Positions 1 through 12,130 of a DNA stretch of 64,000 bases are shown here, piece by piece; the stretch's first letter is position 1, and every line of letters begins with the position of its first letter. The DNA is from Picochlorum sp. 'celeri'. Lineage: Eukaryota > Chlorophyta > Trebouxiophyceae. The notes below the pieces were generated by a model, which ran no database searches, had not been told where the DNA came from, and saw nothing but the letters and a program-made list of their open reading frames with translations. Made by a program: the position numbers and the translations under genes. The stretch is taken from positions 1,034,501 through 1,098,500 of the forward strand of contig JAACMV010000014.1 of assembly GCA_010909725.1 (NCBI GenBank), written 5' to 3'.

Positions 1-150
1 AATTTGCTTGAAAATTCGATCGCAATGGGGGCATTTCTGCTCTTGATTTCTTTTATCGATAACAGATGGGCCTTTGCTCCCTCCACCTCCACCAGAAGTG
101 AATACTTTGGCAGCTTTTCTCTTTTCGTCACGATTCTTCACCTTTCCCAT
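1..150 (-). CDS. C2H2 zinc-finger protein, 5' part only
   Basis: The gene starts at the ATG at 148-150 and runs off the left edge. Exon 1 (150..106) encodes a very basic 15-residue start (MGKVKNRDEKRKAAK). A 69-nt intron (105..37, GTATTC donor, GAGCAG acceptor) follows, and exon 2 (36..1) opens with KCPHCDRIFKQI, the first half of a C2H2 zinc finger. Phase 0 is kept across the junction; without splicing the frame hits a stop. Only the first Cys pair is visible, so the number of fingers and the target are unknown. A small nucleic-acid-binding protein is the likeliest reading. Confidence 0.6.
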   Translation of the reverse strand, partial: MGKVKNRDEKRKAAKVFTSGGGGGSKGPSVIDKRNQEQKCPHCDRIFKQI

Positions 151-271
151 TTGACACCCAACAACCACACACAATTGCCAATCATTGGCATCTATCGCAT
201 CTAGTATGTATTTATTACATAAAATTATGGACTAGGGCGAGTGGTGAGATTGTTCTAGTGCCATTTCTGGA

Positions 272-2113
272 TCAATCGGTGAGCAGTGCCATTCGATCTC
301 GAGGCAGGTCGATGAGGAATCGATACCGGATCAGAATGTCGTTGCAAAGGACGCCACCAGTGTAATGCGACAGTTCAACGCCTCCAGATGTGCCATCTGC
401 TGCCACAAGGCAGTCTACATTCTCGATGGGGTGATCGCCAATTTTGATGACGTCCAGTTTGACAGAGGAGAGTTTGATGTTTGAGCCAGACGATCCTCCA
501 ACTCCCCTCACTGTACGAGTACCTTTTGAACGGCCTTGGTCAGAGAGAAGATCCAGATGAGATGCAGTTAATCCATTCATCATGAGTTGCATGCCTCCCG
601 CTCCCGAGTCTACCATGAAGAGAATTTCCTGTGATGTGGTGCCATGTGTGCATTGCACCCCAAGGTGAGGCAAGGAGGATACCCATCGCACATTCATCCA
701 TTTCGTCGGATCATCTATTTCTATCTCTTCTCTTGGATCGTACATATCTATTTCAATCTCCTGACAGCCTTTCCTCTTGTTTGTACGAGACTCCAATGTA
801 GAAAAGGCCATGGCTGCGGCAGGGCTGGAGACATATGTCTCATTGTCAGATGAGACTGGTGGTTCCGCTTGTACCACCTGAGGAATGTCAAAGACTGCTC
901 GACTCATAATGTCACAACCGATGATGCCGACGATGGGACCTGGTCCCCCTCGAACCAGGCCACTGCAGTCCATTTCCATCATGAGCATGTTGCTCACCCG
1001 GAGAGGACCTAATTCCATGGACTTGCATTCTCTGAATGTTCCGTCCAAATCACCTGCCATACCCTTTACTTTAAAAGATCCAAATGTTTCTAAATCAAAG
1101 GATGCTGCTGCATTGCTATCAATCACAGAGCCACTTGCGCCCGTGTCAAACAACCAGTACCCAGAATCCTTCCCATCAATCATTGCCTTGACCAAAATAT
1201 GACCGCTATTCGTCACCCATGCTGGTAGCTTGTATTTTTTATCACTATATTCTGTATCTAATGCCATTGGAACTGGCTCAGGCATGGTAAAATCCTGCCA
1301 TGATGAACTGATTCTTCTCTGAATGCTGTCTACATTGAGCAGATTTGTGCCACTCATGGTGTCATACTGAATCCTCTCTGGATACCTCATCACGTCATGC
1401 ATATCCACGTGTGAATCTATAGTCCACGATTTCCAATCCAAAAATTGCAGTACCTCGGAGTCACTCCGCAAATCAAAGTCAATATTCACAACCTGGAGCG
1501 TATCCTCGTCGACAGTCAACATGCCATTCACCCTCCCATCCTCCAATCGAATACGAATACAAATGGACCCATCATCCCCAGATTTTGAAATTAAATCGAT
1601 ACTCAGCGCTTGACGCAATGCCGGAGATGACCAGACGCCACTACGAACCCAATTCACCAGTACCGTCAACTCATGGTCATCCAACTCCAAACTCTGTGTC
1701 AACCCAGTGTGGTCTCCGCTCCAAGAACGAGATCCAGACGTGCCATCAAACCCACTAATAGTAGTAAACTTGACCGTCTTCACCTCCTCGCGAAATGCGC
1801 CATTCCATGCCACAGAAAAACGCCATGTCGACTCCAACCCAAGCTGCACTCCGGTCCCAGAAAACACAGTCACCTGATCTCCCACACAGGCACCATGCTC
1901 CCTATGAATACCCTCAACAATATCATATACATCATCAGGACATTTTGATGGACCATATACCGTCCCTTTCCCAGCCAAAGGAACCACCAAAGCCACATGT
2001 GGGGAACTCTGCCCATGTGTCATGCACCGCTTCAGACTGCCCCGATGACATCGATGGTGGTGTCTATAGATGGATCTATATAGTTTATTGGTCCACGAAT
2101 GCATGATGTTCAT
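272..2113 (-). CDS. Aspartyl-protease-like protein with two retropepsin-type motifs
   Basis: This is a single-exon protein of 613 residues. Two D-(T/S)-G-A motifs are visible: DTGAS at about 323-327, preceded by hydrophobic WLF and followed by a GIIGCDIM strand near 396-403, and DSGAG at about 502-506, preceded by ILFMV. Each looks like one active-site half of a retropepsin or pepsin fold, so both catalytic aspartates may lie in one chain. The first 300 residues are beta-rich and not recognised. The N terminus is basic and His/Arg-rich, which could target an organelle. Substrate unknown. It lies tandem with the aldolase gene upstream. Protease activity is inferred only from the motifs. Confidence 0.65.
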   Translation of the reverse strand: MNIMHSWTNKLYRSIYRHHHRCHRGSLKRCMTHGQSSPHVALVVPLAGKGTVYGPSKCPDDVYDIVEGIHREHGACVGDQVTVFSGTGVQLGLESTWRFSVAWNGAFREEVKTVKFTTISGFDGTSGSRSWSGDHTGLTQSLELDDHELTVLVNWVRSGVWSSPALRQALSIDLISKSGDDGSICIRIRLEDGRVNGMLTVDEDTLQVVNIDFDLRSDSEVLQFLDWKSWTIDSHVDMHDVMRYPERIQYDTMSGTNLLNVDSIQRRISSSWQDFTMPEPVPMALDTEYSDKKYKLPAWVTNSGHILVKAMIDGKDSGYWLFDTGASGSVIDSNAAASFDLETFGSFKVKGMAGDLDGTFRECKSMELGPLRVSNMLMMEMDCSGLVRGGPGPIVGIIGCDIMSRAVFDIPQVVQAEPPVSSDNETYVSSPAAAMAFSTLESRTNKRKGCQEIEIDMYDPREEIEIDDPTKWMNVRWVSSLPHLGVQCTHGTTSQEILFMVDSGAGGMQLMMNGLTASHLDLLSDQGRSKGTRTVRGVGGSSGSNIKLSSVKLDVIKIGDHPIENVDCLVAADGTSGGVELSHYTGGVLCNDILIRYRFLIDLPRDRMALLTD

Positions 2114-2335
2114 TCTGTCCCACCCTATCTGCCTCTAGTCAAATACAAGTGAACGAATGCACATCAATGCCATTCATGAACAAAAATTCCAATATTCTGT
2201 TGCTCTCAGACAAATAGCATATATACAGCAATGAATTTACATGTTGTTTGATTGATACATATCAAAATCACGACGCATGAACGCCATGATTCCTCAAAAG
2301 TGAGTCCATCTTCATACCAGACACATTGTGGTGAT

Positions 2336-3612
2336 TTAGTATTTGTAGTCCTTGACATACAATGATTCGCCCTTTGCTTCAACATCTCCCTTTCCAAGGG
2401 TAGCTTCACCATTTGCTCTCGCACGCGCAATGAACGCGTCCTGGGCAGCCTTGAGGTTCTCAGTCTTTCCTCCCCATGCCTTGAGGGCAGATGCCTGAAG
2501 GGCACGTCCAAAGGAGAATGACAGAGCCCATGGCTTGTTGATATCTTCAATCTGGTTCATGGCGGTCAAATGAGCTGTTGCGGTCTCCTCTGACTGTCCA
2601 CCAGACAAAAAGACAATGCCAGGGACTGCTGGTGGCACTGTCCTGGAGAGAGCCCTGACGGTGAGGAAGGCTGCGGATCGAATATCTGCCTGTTCAGCCT
2701 CAGCACCAGACAAGACCATATTGGGCTTCAACAAGGTCCCTTCCAGCAACACGTGGTGATCACTCAATGCCTTGTACACGGCAGACAATACCTTTTCTGT
2801 CACAGCAGCACACTTTTCAATTCCGTGAGTTCCATCAGAAAGAATCTCTGGCTCCACAATAGGCACCAATCCATTCTCCTGACAGATGGCGGCATACCGT
2901 GCCAATCCATATGCATTCTGGTGAATAGCAAGATCAGATGGACAGGTCTCTGAAATCTTCAGCACAGCACGCCACTTGGCAAAGCGTGCACCAGCTTCGT
3001 AATACTTGGCACACCTCTTTCCCAAATCATCAATACCTTGGGTCTCTGTCTCACCATCAGTTCCTGGAAGAACAATCACACCCTTGTCCACCTTGATACC
3101 AGGAATGATATTCTTGGACTGAAGCAACTTGACAAAAGGAACCCCATCATTCCCGTCCTGATAGAGCGTTTCTTCAAACAGAATCTACACATTCACGCAT
3201 CATATATGTAAAACTAACCATAGACCATGCAATCGAGGCAAACCAAAAGGCAAAACGTACCACTCCAGAGATGTAGTCTTCAATCTGAGGACTGGTGAAC
3301 AGCAACTCTCTCAAATTCCTTCTGGCACTCTCGTCATTCTCCACACCGATGCTGGCCAACTACAGCAATAAAATAATAGTATATAATCATATATCACTCG
3401 CAATCCACATGGGGCATCCGTGACGTCGATGATCAAAACCCTCGCAACCCTCGATCCTACCCACGTACCCTCTTCCCGACTGTACCAGTTGATTCATCAG
3501 CAGCCAAGATTCCTTTTCCAGGTGCAACAATTGCACGAGCAGTCTGGATCAATTCCTCGGCATACTTTTGGTTTGGCATGGCATTGCCAGTGGGTGTGGT
3601 CAGTGTAGCCAT
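2336..3612 (-). CDS. FBA: Class I fructose-bisphosphate aldolase, cytosolic type
   Basis: Cleaves fructose-1,6-bisphosphate to dihydroxyacetone phosphate and glyceraldehyde-3-phosphate in glycolysis and gluconeogenesis, through a lysine Schiff base. Three exons (3612..3469, 3359..3261, 3184..2336) give 363 residues, the family length. Donors are GTACGTGG and GTACGTTT. The protein has [16 protein letters not shown], the [11 protein letters not shown] segment carrying the Schiff-base lysine, SGGQSEE, and the C-terminal VKDYKY whose last tyrosine contributes to catalysis. No transit peptide precedes the aldolase fold, so it resembles plant cytosolic isoforms. A TGTAA motif lies just downstream of the stop. 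Confidence 0.95.
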
Positions 3613-4267
3613 GGCGCTTTTTCTTTAAGACACGTTCTGGAATATAATCGATATATTTCTAATTCGAATGGAGTGAACCAGATGGGGTTGGTTGTCATGA
3701 TGCATGCGTTTTTATTTTCTAAACACAGAGAGAGATCTAGAGATCTCCAGTTAGCTGCAGAAACGTTCCAGTACACCCTGAAGCTTCCTCCATCTTCTTC
3801 TCCCAGAATCACAGAGTCGTAACAACGATCGGATGTAGTAGTAGATTCATAACAATGCAGTCGTATATGCGATATGTTCACGTAGACGAGGCATCATCAT
3901 CATCATACCTATTGAAGTGAATTCCATTCATCTGGAGCTGGATGGAGACCTTTCCATGTGCACACTCTTGCATAGGGCACTGCCAGAGTCAAGGTGAGCG
4001 ACGAGGGTTGTCAGCGCTCTATGTATTTGCCTTTCTATGCATAGAAATATAGTGGAACAGGAATATATTAGCCGAGTGTTGGATCAACGTCGTGGTCAAG
4101 TTTGGTAGTTGTTGCGAGGCCCGAGGTTGGTGGAGCCAACGAGGCGACTGTTTGCTGTCAAGTTTTAATCTTTTGTAATTTATAGCATTGATGCTGTAAG
4201 GGATAGACATAGGCATTGGTAGCTCTTCCGCTCGTTCGTTGCAGAGAGCACAGCGTGTATTGCGGCG
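3613..4267. other. Divergent intergenic region, aldolase / mannosidase
   Basis: No convincing coding region is seen in these 655 bp. The stretch must hold the promoters and 5' UTRs of both flanking genes. Visible elements are a 7+2+7 inverted repeat at 3732-3747 (GAGATCT, AG, AGATCTC) and a short TCA repeat at 3893-3905. Short open frames on both strands lack family signatures or splice continuity. Confidence 0.4.
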
Positions 4268-6181
4268 ATGAATCACGAGAATGGGGTGCTGCAGCGCCAA
4301 AATGGGTCAGGGAAAACGTTTGTAACGTATAATGGTGCACAGAAGAAGATGGTGCGTTGGTTTTGAGCTGCTGTGCGGTTGAGTTTCCAGCTTTTCCATG
4401 TTGGCTCCTTTTGAATTCTTTGGATTCCTCTTTCGAGGTGAATGCGCGTGTGGATGCTGATGATTATTGTTTTCATGATGTAGGGAGCGATTGGTGGATC
4501 ACAGGGGAGGGGCATGGGGTGGAAGCAGGGTTTGCTGGTGCTGAGTTTTGTCTTGTCCTTGGTAGCCATCTTTTCAATGGAGTACTATGCATTTTATGGG
4601 ATACAATACTTGGAAGCTCAGACGAAAAAGATTAAAAGGCCATATGCATCTTCGGGTGAGAGTAATGCTGATTTGGAAAGGATCAAGGGTGTGAAGGAGG
4701 CCATGAAGCATGCATGGAAGGGATATGAAACGTATGCTTGGGGCAGTGATGAGCTTTTGCCGAAGAGTAAGCGGGGGAAGAGTGGTGTCTTGGGTAGTAT
4801 GAATGGATTTTCTGGATTTGCTGCATCTATTGTGGATGCCATGTCGACGCTGCACGTGATGGGGTTGGAAGCAGAATTTGCTCATGCACGGGATTGGGTG
4901 GCTGAGAATATGACCTTTGCTACTGGTGCGACGCAGCAGGTGTCGTTTTTCGAAACGACTATTAGGTTGCTAGGCGGATTGCTATCCGCCCATGATTTAT
5001 CAGGGGATGAAATGTTTCTGGAAAAGGCGAATGATTTGGGGAGTAGGCTCGTAAATGCATTTGCTGGGACACGGTCTGGAATTTTATTGAATGAGGCACG
5101 CTTGCCCAATACGGAGGCAGTGTATAGTCGTAGTGATGTACTTTTAGCAGAGATAGGAACGAATCTTGTGGAATTTGCTACATTAGCGGCGAGAACAGGA
5201 AATGAAACGTATAGAATTAGGGCAGAGGCAGGGTTGAGGTTTCTTCATGCAAAATATCCTCATGATCCTTTGCTGGGTACCAGTGTTGCTCGTAATACTG
5301 GGGATGTGAGAGATTCGATGCGTTCAGTTGGAACGCGTACAGATTCCTATTACGAGTATTTGCTAAAGTATTGGATATTGGGAAACAAGAAGGATGATCA
5401 TTGGAGACAGCGGTGGGAGGATTCCGTGGATACAGCTCTAGAAGAATTAAAGGTGACGTCAAAGAATGGATTGTATACTTTTATGGGGACAAAAAGAAGC
5501 AAGAATAGTGCACCAGACTCCTCGGTGACCCATTTGGGTTGCTTTTATCCTGGCAGTGTTGCCCTGGGGGTGATATCAGGGGCTGTCACAGGTGAAAAGG
5601 CTGAGAAATATTTGGATTTTGCAAAGTCCATGATGCACGCCTGCTTTCAGCTATATAATGCCACATCAACTGGTCTAGGCGCGGACGAGATATTCATTAA
5701 TATGCAAACTGAGGAAATATCCAACTTGAATCGTCCATATTTGCAAAGGCCAGAGGTTGTCGAGTCCATGTTTTACCTATGGAGAGCCACGCATGACAGA
5801 ATATACAGAGATTGGGGCTGGTCCGTCGTAGAAGCATTGAATCAATACTGTAAACAAGAGGCTGGATATTCCGGGCTGGTGAATGCAAATGTCATTCCAC
5901 CAATGTCAGATGACTCCCAGCAGAGTTGGTTCTTGGCAGAGACACTAAAGTACTTGTACCTCTTGTTCTCTGATGATGGAGCTTTGAATTTGGATGAGTG
6001 GGTGTTCAATACAGAGGCCCATCCTGTTCGCGCCCGCAAAGTTGAGGAGTCGCATTGGATTGATTGGGATTTTGTCGAGAATGCTACAGGGAAACCGGGA
6101 CTTACAGATGGACTGAAATCGTCTGTCATGTCTCTTGAACAATTCTTTGAACAGTTATCTCAGCCAATAGAAATTGAATAG
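4268..6181 (+). CDS. GH47 mannosyl-oligosaccharide 1,2-alpha-mannosidase (ER/Golgi)
   Basis: Trims alpha-1,2-mannose from N-glycans in the early secretory pathway. Proposed exons are 4268..4351 and 4484..6181, giving 593 residues. The start at 4268 is my choice: exon 1 (28 codons) joins in phase 0 through a GTGCGT donor and TGTAG acceptor. A single-exon start at 4514 (555 residues) is the conservative alternative. A type II anchor lies at about residues 44-64, followed by a luminal (alpha/alpha)-barrel domain with RPEVVES near 450 and the calcium-site motif TEAHP near 538, close to the C terminus as usual for GH47. A TGTAA motif follows the stop. Confidence 0.9.
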
Positions 6182-6256
6182 TAGTGATTCAAAGTACGCT
6201 ATGTAAATCTCTAAAAAGGTATAGTCAGTCAATGATCCACAATATATCTGTCATCG

Positions 6257-8708
6257 TCACGGATCAAGCGTTGGATTATATGCTTGGTTGGCAGTCATTT
6301 GCACGCCACTGTCATCAAATCTCGTGAAAGATCCCTCCATCTTTGATCTTTTGTATTTTTTGAACAGGAAGAATCCGCCTATTGCGACGATAATGATGAC
6401 GACAATCACAATTGCAGCAATTGCACCTCCTGAAAGCCCTCCACCATCTGATTCGTCACCCTTTGATGAAGAATCTGGAGCAGGGGCAGGAGCATCCGAA
6501 GGAGGAGGAGTAGATGCACTGCTTGCAGGTGATGGTGCACCATTACACGCATCCAATGCCTTGAACTGCTCTTCACAACCATTGGAAAAATTGTTTCCTG
6601 AAAAGTTGTATTCTGCATTCAAAATCGTTCCTCCAAGCCACTCTGGTAGGTTTCCACTCATGGAATTTGTGGAAAAGTTTCCGAATCGCACATCCATAGA
6701 CGTCGTTTCCTGCACACATGGAAATATATATACAGCATTCCCTTATTTTGCGGAAGCATCTTCACGATGTACGTACTCTGCTAAATAGATTTGTTCCCTC
6801 CCAACTGTCTGGTACTGTTCCGGAAATGTCATTGCTGTCAACATGCAGTCGTACAAGTGCTGGGAATGCCCCCTCTGTCAGTTCTGGCAGTGGTCCCTCG
6901 AGATCAGCATCAGATATGAAAAGTCCTGTCAAATTTGGGTACAATCCCAAACCAGCTGGAAACGCCGTCTTGAGGGGATTATCAGACAAGTAGATGAGGT
7001 TCAATGGAGGGCTATTCTCTGGCCTTGATGTCGTTGACGCCCATGCTGTTGGGATTCCTTCCAACTCATTCCCGCTCAAACTCACTATGCGTAATGTGGG
7101 ATGATCCACAAATTCATCTGGAATAGTTCCAGTGAACCTGTTTCCTGACACATCATACCCAACCATGCTATCTGTTGGAACAGGGAGAGATCCCTCGAGC
7201 ATATTATCAGACACTTGGAGCTCAGCCAATGTACTTGGAAGCTTTGGAAGAGTTCCTTGGAGTGCAGCTTCTTCTACTCGGAGACTTCGCAATGACTTTG
7301 ATACTGTTAATTGATCGGTGATTCCGATAAAATTACTTCGTCCAGCAGATAATACCTGCAACGATGAATTTGCAAACATGCATGGACCTATTTCTCCGCC
7401 GATTGGCGTATCTGCTACAGACAATGAGAGCAAGCCTCTCTGCAACACAATAGGCACCATCAATAACTTTTCATCAAGGATACCTGCGTCATATAGACAT
7501 ACCTGTGCTAGACGACACAGCATGTTCAAACCAAACTCATCTGCCACTTCAATAGAGCTTGCCGTGATTGAAGTATTATCCAGTTGAACATCAGTCACAG
7601 CACGCCCTTCCTTGACGGCAGGAATCTCGTCCAGTGACAACACAGCCGAAGCAAACAATCCCTTATTCTCAGCCAACACCAGTCTCTGCATTTGAGTCAT
7701 ATTCGATACAATGGCCACCACCTTGGAAAACTCACACTGGAGACCAAATGACTTTAGATACAAAGTCTCTATATTCCCATCACTGGTACACAGATTGCCC
7801 CCCAAGGAACAAAAATCTGTAAACGGACCACTCGTAGTGTTTTCAGTGCCTGGCTGGGGAGCCGGAGCAATATCGTCAAGAATATCACCAGTCGCAGGAG
7901 CACTTGCTTCCGGAGCACTTGCTTGAGGAACCAGAGCTTCAGCATCACTGGAAGGCTCTGGAACAATATCTTCAGGAGCAATGTCCCCAGGAGCAGGAAC
8001 CGGAGCAGCAGCAACCCCTTGGCGCGCGACTCGAGTCGCAGACACCTCTTCTGCCCGTAGGTTGACAGCATTCCAATACTCGCACGATCCTTCCTCTGCA
8101 CAACAACCCTCATACAGTGCATTCAAAAGAGCCCCCTCCTCCTCCACAATCCTCGGAAGCCCTCCCAACACATTCACAGACAACGTATACTTGATGCTAC
8201 CCGCATTAAACGTCTCTGACGTCACAACACAGTTCACCACTACATCCACCACATTCGGTGTCTGAGGGGTCAGAAGAAGTGTCTGTGTCCCACCCACGTA
8301 GCTCGATGTGATATACTCACCCACATCCACCGACACAGATCCACATCTCAGAGACAAAGCAGCCTCATACCCAGTAGACTCATCTCTGTACACACACCCC
8401 CCATCAGGGGAGCACATCTGGGCAGTCACTGTGACATTTAAACCCGCATCTCCAATGCCCGCATCTCCATTTCCCACCCGATACACCTCAGACTCCCCCT
8501 ACAAGTACATCAATACATCATCTACTACTATATACGTCACAGCTAGACACATAAAATCGACACCACCTACCGGTTCTAATATCCCATCCACACTCGAGTT
8601 CACCTCCACAACCTCGTTCGCAACAACCGCTTGTCCCAACAATGCCACGATGCATCCAACCACACAAGAATATAGTACAAATATTCTATATGTACAAAGA
8701 AACCCCAT
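6257..8708 (-). CDS. Leucine-rich-repeat receptor-like protein without kinase
   Basis: Three exons (8708..8571, 8498..6777, 6709..6257) encode about 770 residues. The first exon carries a hydrophobic signal sequence ending near AVVANE. A Cys-containing region and an Ala/Pro/Glu-rich spacer with degenerate repeats of APEASAP type follow. About ten plant-type LRRs come next (for example SGTVPDSWEG, NLPEWLGGT). After a Pro/Ser-rich stalk there is one strong transmembrane helix (about 714-736) and a basic cytoplasmic tail of about 34 residues. No kinase domain is present, so it resembles LRR receptor-like proteins and needs a partner to signal. Ligand unknown. It converges on the mannosidase gene. 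Confidence 0.85.
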
Positions 8709-8937
8709 TTTAATCCCAAATAATCACCTAAAGACGTCTTCCCGTGCTATGAGGTTCGTTCTTAATTACACATGAACAACAATTAATTAATTGTTGGTGT
8801 TCCGGTTCTTCCACGGACACATCCTCATATCAACTGCACACCGCCATCAGCATGGTGTTACAAAAGTAATAAAAATGACGCCCGTGCACACGTATCAATC
8901 CATGGATGATGAGCGCCCCGAGCGGGGTCCATCCAGA

Positions 8938-8949
8938 TCTTCTAGAAGA
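8938..8949. promoter_or_regulatory. Heat-shock-element-like palindrome upstream of proteasome alpha-5
   Basis: TCTTCTAGAAGA is a perfect 12-bp palindrome containing the HSE core TTC-nn-GAA, 134 bp upstream of the alpha-5 start. The same TTCTAGAA core occurs twice at HSP90 in this window. Binding by HSF is inferred from the motif alone. Confidence 0.35.
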
Positions 8950-8967
8950 GATCTCTCTCTTGGCTGT

Positions 8968-8995
8968 AATTAGTACATTATATAATGTACGAATT
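8968..8995. repeat. AT-rich palindrome near proteasome alpha-5 promoter
   Basis: Bases 8973-8990 form a perfect 18-bp palindrome (GTACATTATATAATGTAC). It extends to 28 bp with one mismatched pair through flanking AATT arms. It ends 87 bp before the alpha-5 ATG. The centre could double as a TATA element, and the symmetry could bind a dimeric regulator. Confidence 0.6.
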
Positions 8996-9055
8996 AGCGA
9001 TTCTCCTTGGTCTACACCTCTTCGTATAATGATACATCATGCCATGCGTGAATAG

Positions 9056-9882
<827 letters not shown>

Positions 9883-10034
9883 TGAGATGTTGTTCTCCTT
9901 CTTCTTCTTCTTCTGTAATGGTCTTATTAGTTAGTAGAAACTCTATGCTGAATTGAAGTTGAAACACAGTCGTCATCTTTCCTCCTCCTGTAAGGATTTT
10001 AAAAATATTTATATATAGAGTACTACTATTAGAT

Positions 10035-12080
10035 ATGGAAGAATCTGTAGAAGAGGCCGTGGCTGGTCTGTTCACGAGACTGGAGGGCCAGGTGAAGAAG
10101 CATCAATCTAAGAGAGCCATCAAGACATGCGATGAGAGTGCGTCATATGCGTGTAATCTGTATAAATGAGATATATATGACCCATATGTGTGTGTGTGTG
10201 CAGTATTGAAACGATGTCCTGACGATGTGGATGCGGTCGCCTGCAAATTGGCGAGTTTGATTGATTTGAGAAAGACGGAGGATGCGTTGCGACTCATTCG
10301 ATCGAAAGATGAATATATGGAGGGTAGATTTGCATTTGAATATGCGTATTGTTTGTATCGGAGTGGGGAGATTGAGAGTGCTTTGGTGCAGTTGGGCAAG
10401 GTTGGTGCGGAGCGAGCTGTGGATGGGAAACGGTTGGAGGGGCAGTTGCGGTATCGATTAGAGGAGTATGAGGCTTGCATTGGGATATATAAGGATTTGA
10501 TACGGGAGGATGATGGGATTGAGTCGAAAACGAATCTGATGGCAGCATATGCAGAGGCAGGGATGGATGGGGGGGAGGCATTGTTGGAGAGCATGGGGGT
10601 GTCGCCGAACGATGGATTTGAGCTTGCGTTTAATGTGGCGTGTGGTATGATGGCGACGGGACTTGCTGAGAATGCGAGGGAGCAGTTGTTGGCTGCTCAT
10701 AGGATTGGAGAGGAGATGTTGTTTGAAGAGGGGCTTGATGACGATGAGGTTGCAGAGGAATTGGCAGGGGTGGATGGTCAGTTGGCGTACCTCGATGCGT
10801 TGGACAATAATGTGGAGAGTGCTATGAAGGCTTTTGAGAAGATTATTGACATGGATGGTCCGGATGATGTCGCGAATAGTGCAGCAGCAGCAAATCTGCT
10901 CTTGTGTCAGATTCATGTGCATCCTCATGATAGGAAGGGGGCTCAGGAACGGTTGAAGTTGCTCGAGCCGTACTTGGAGAGGACGAGTGGAGTGCTGAAA
11001 GTGAAGTCAAGTTTAGAAAGGCGTCTTGGGGCAAAGAATTGTCAGAGTCTGTTGGCGAGTTATGCGTGTGGGTTGTTGGCTGCGAATAAGATTGATCATG
11101 CTCGTGAGGCTGTAAGGAGTCTGGAAACGCTGTATCCCGGTCTGGCGCTGGGGGTGTTGATGCATGCTGCGATCTTGTCTCGTGATGGTAAAATGATAGA
11201 AGCTATATCATGTTTGCAAGGTGGAGAGGACCGGCTGAAGGGGAGCACTCTGCAATTGAGTGCAGCAGCGCTGCAGGCACAGCTGGCCACACATCTTCAT
11301 CAATATGATGAGGCAGCCCAGCTGTTGGGTCAACTTCCAGCGCAGTTTGCATCTAAGCCATCTATTTTGGCTACTCGTGCGGCACTGTATGAATGTAGTG
11401 GAGACCAAAAGAAGGCAAAAGAGATTGCAGCAAATGTGTTGCAGGGTGACGTAGATGCCTCTGGGAAACAATGGGCATTGCAAAAGTTGGGGGAGATTGA
11501 ACTCTCATCGGGGAATCTTACCCAAGCTGCGCATCACTTGCTTGATTTAACAAAATTGGATGGTGCTTCATGGGAAGATCCTCGGCTTTTAAACCTCCTT
11601 CCGCGGTGCATTGCGTGCTGTGAGCCAGACAGGTATGAAGATGTGGCACGAGGACTTGAGGAGTACTGCGATATTCTTCGCGCCAGTGATGTTGATATCG
11701 ATGCCTTAGAATCGCAAGCTGGAAATACGCTCGCGAATACAAAATTGGATGCGGACGGACAGGCCTCAAAAGCTGATGAAAAGAAGAAGAAGAAGAAGAA
11801 GAGAAAGAGAAAGCCACGCTACCCCAAAGGGTTTGATCCAGAGAATCCAGGGCCTCCTCCTGATCCAGAGAGATGGTTGCCAAAGTGGCAGCGTGCAGAA
11901 AATAAAAAGATGAGGAAAAAGAAGAAGGAGAAGGACGCCACCAGAGGGAGTCAAGGAGCTGGCAAAGTGGATGCATCCTTGGACAGGACACATGTCTCAT
12001 CTGACGCACCTGCCCCAAAGGCAACACATACTGGCGGAAGGACAAACAAGAAGAAGAAAAAGGGCAAAGGTAGACGATGA
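10035..12080 (+). CDS. SRP72: Signal recognition particle 72 kDa subunit
   Basis: Binds SRP68 and the SRP RNA in the particle that delivers nascent secretory proteins to the ER. Exons 10035..10137 and 10204..12080 give 659 residues. A long array of TPR-like helical repeats fills most of the chain. The C-terminal tail is Lys-rich and contains the SRP72 RNA-binding signature PRYPKGFDP...DPERWLPKWQR near residues 575-600. The 66-nt intron has a (TG)7 run directly before its acceptor. The stop is 50 bp from the stop of the converging DUF3755 gene. Confidence 0.92.
10187..10200 (+). repeat. (TG)7 microsatellite at an intron 3' end
   Basis: Seven TG units immediately precede the CAG acceptor of the SRP72 intron and form its pyrimidine-poor 3' tract. 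Confidence 0.85.
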
Positions 12081-12130
12081 AAACATTACATATAGAATAC
12101 AATATAATAATAATTTTATCGAGTCCCGCA

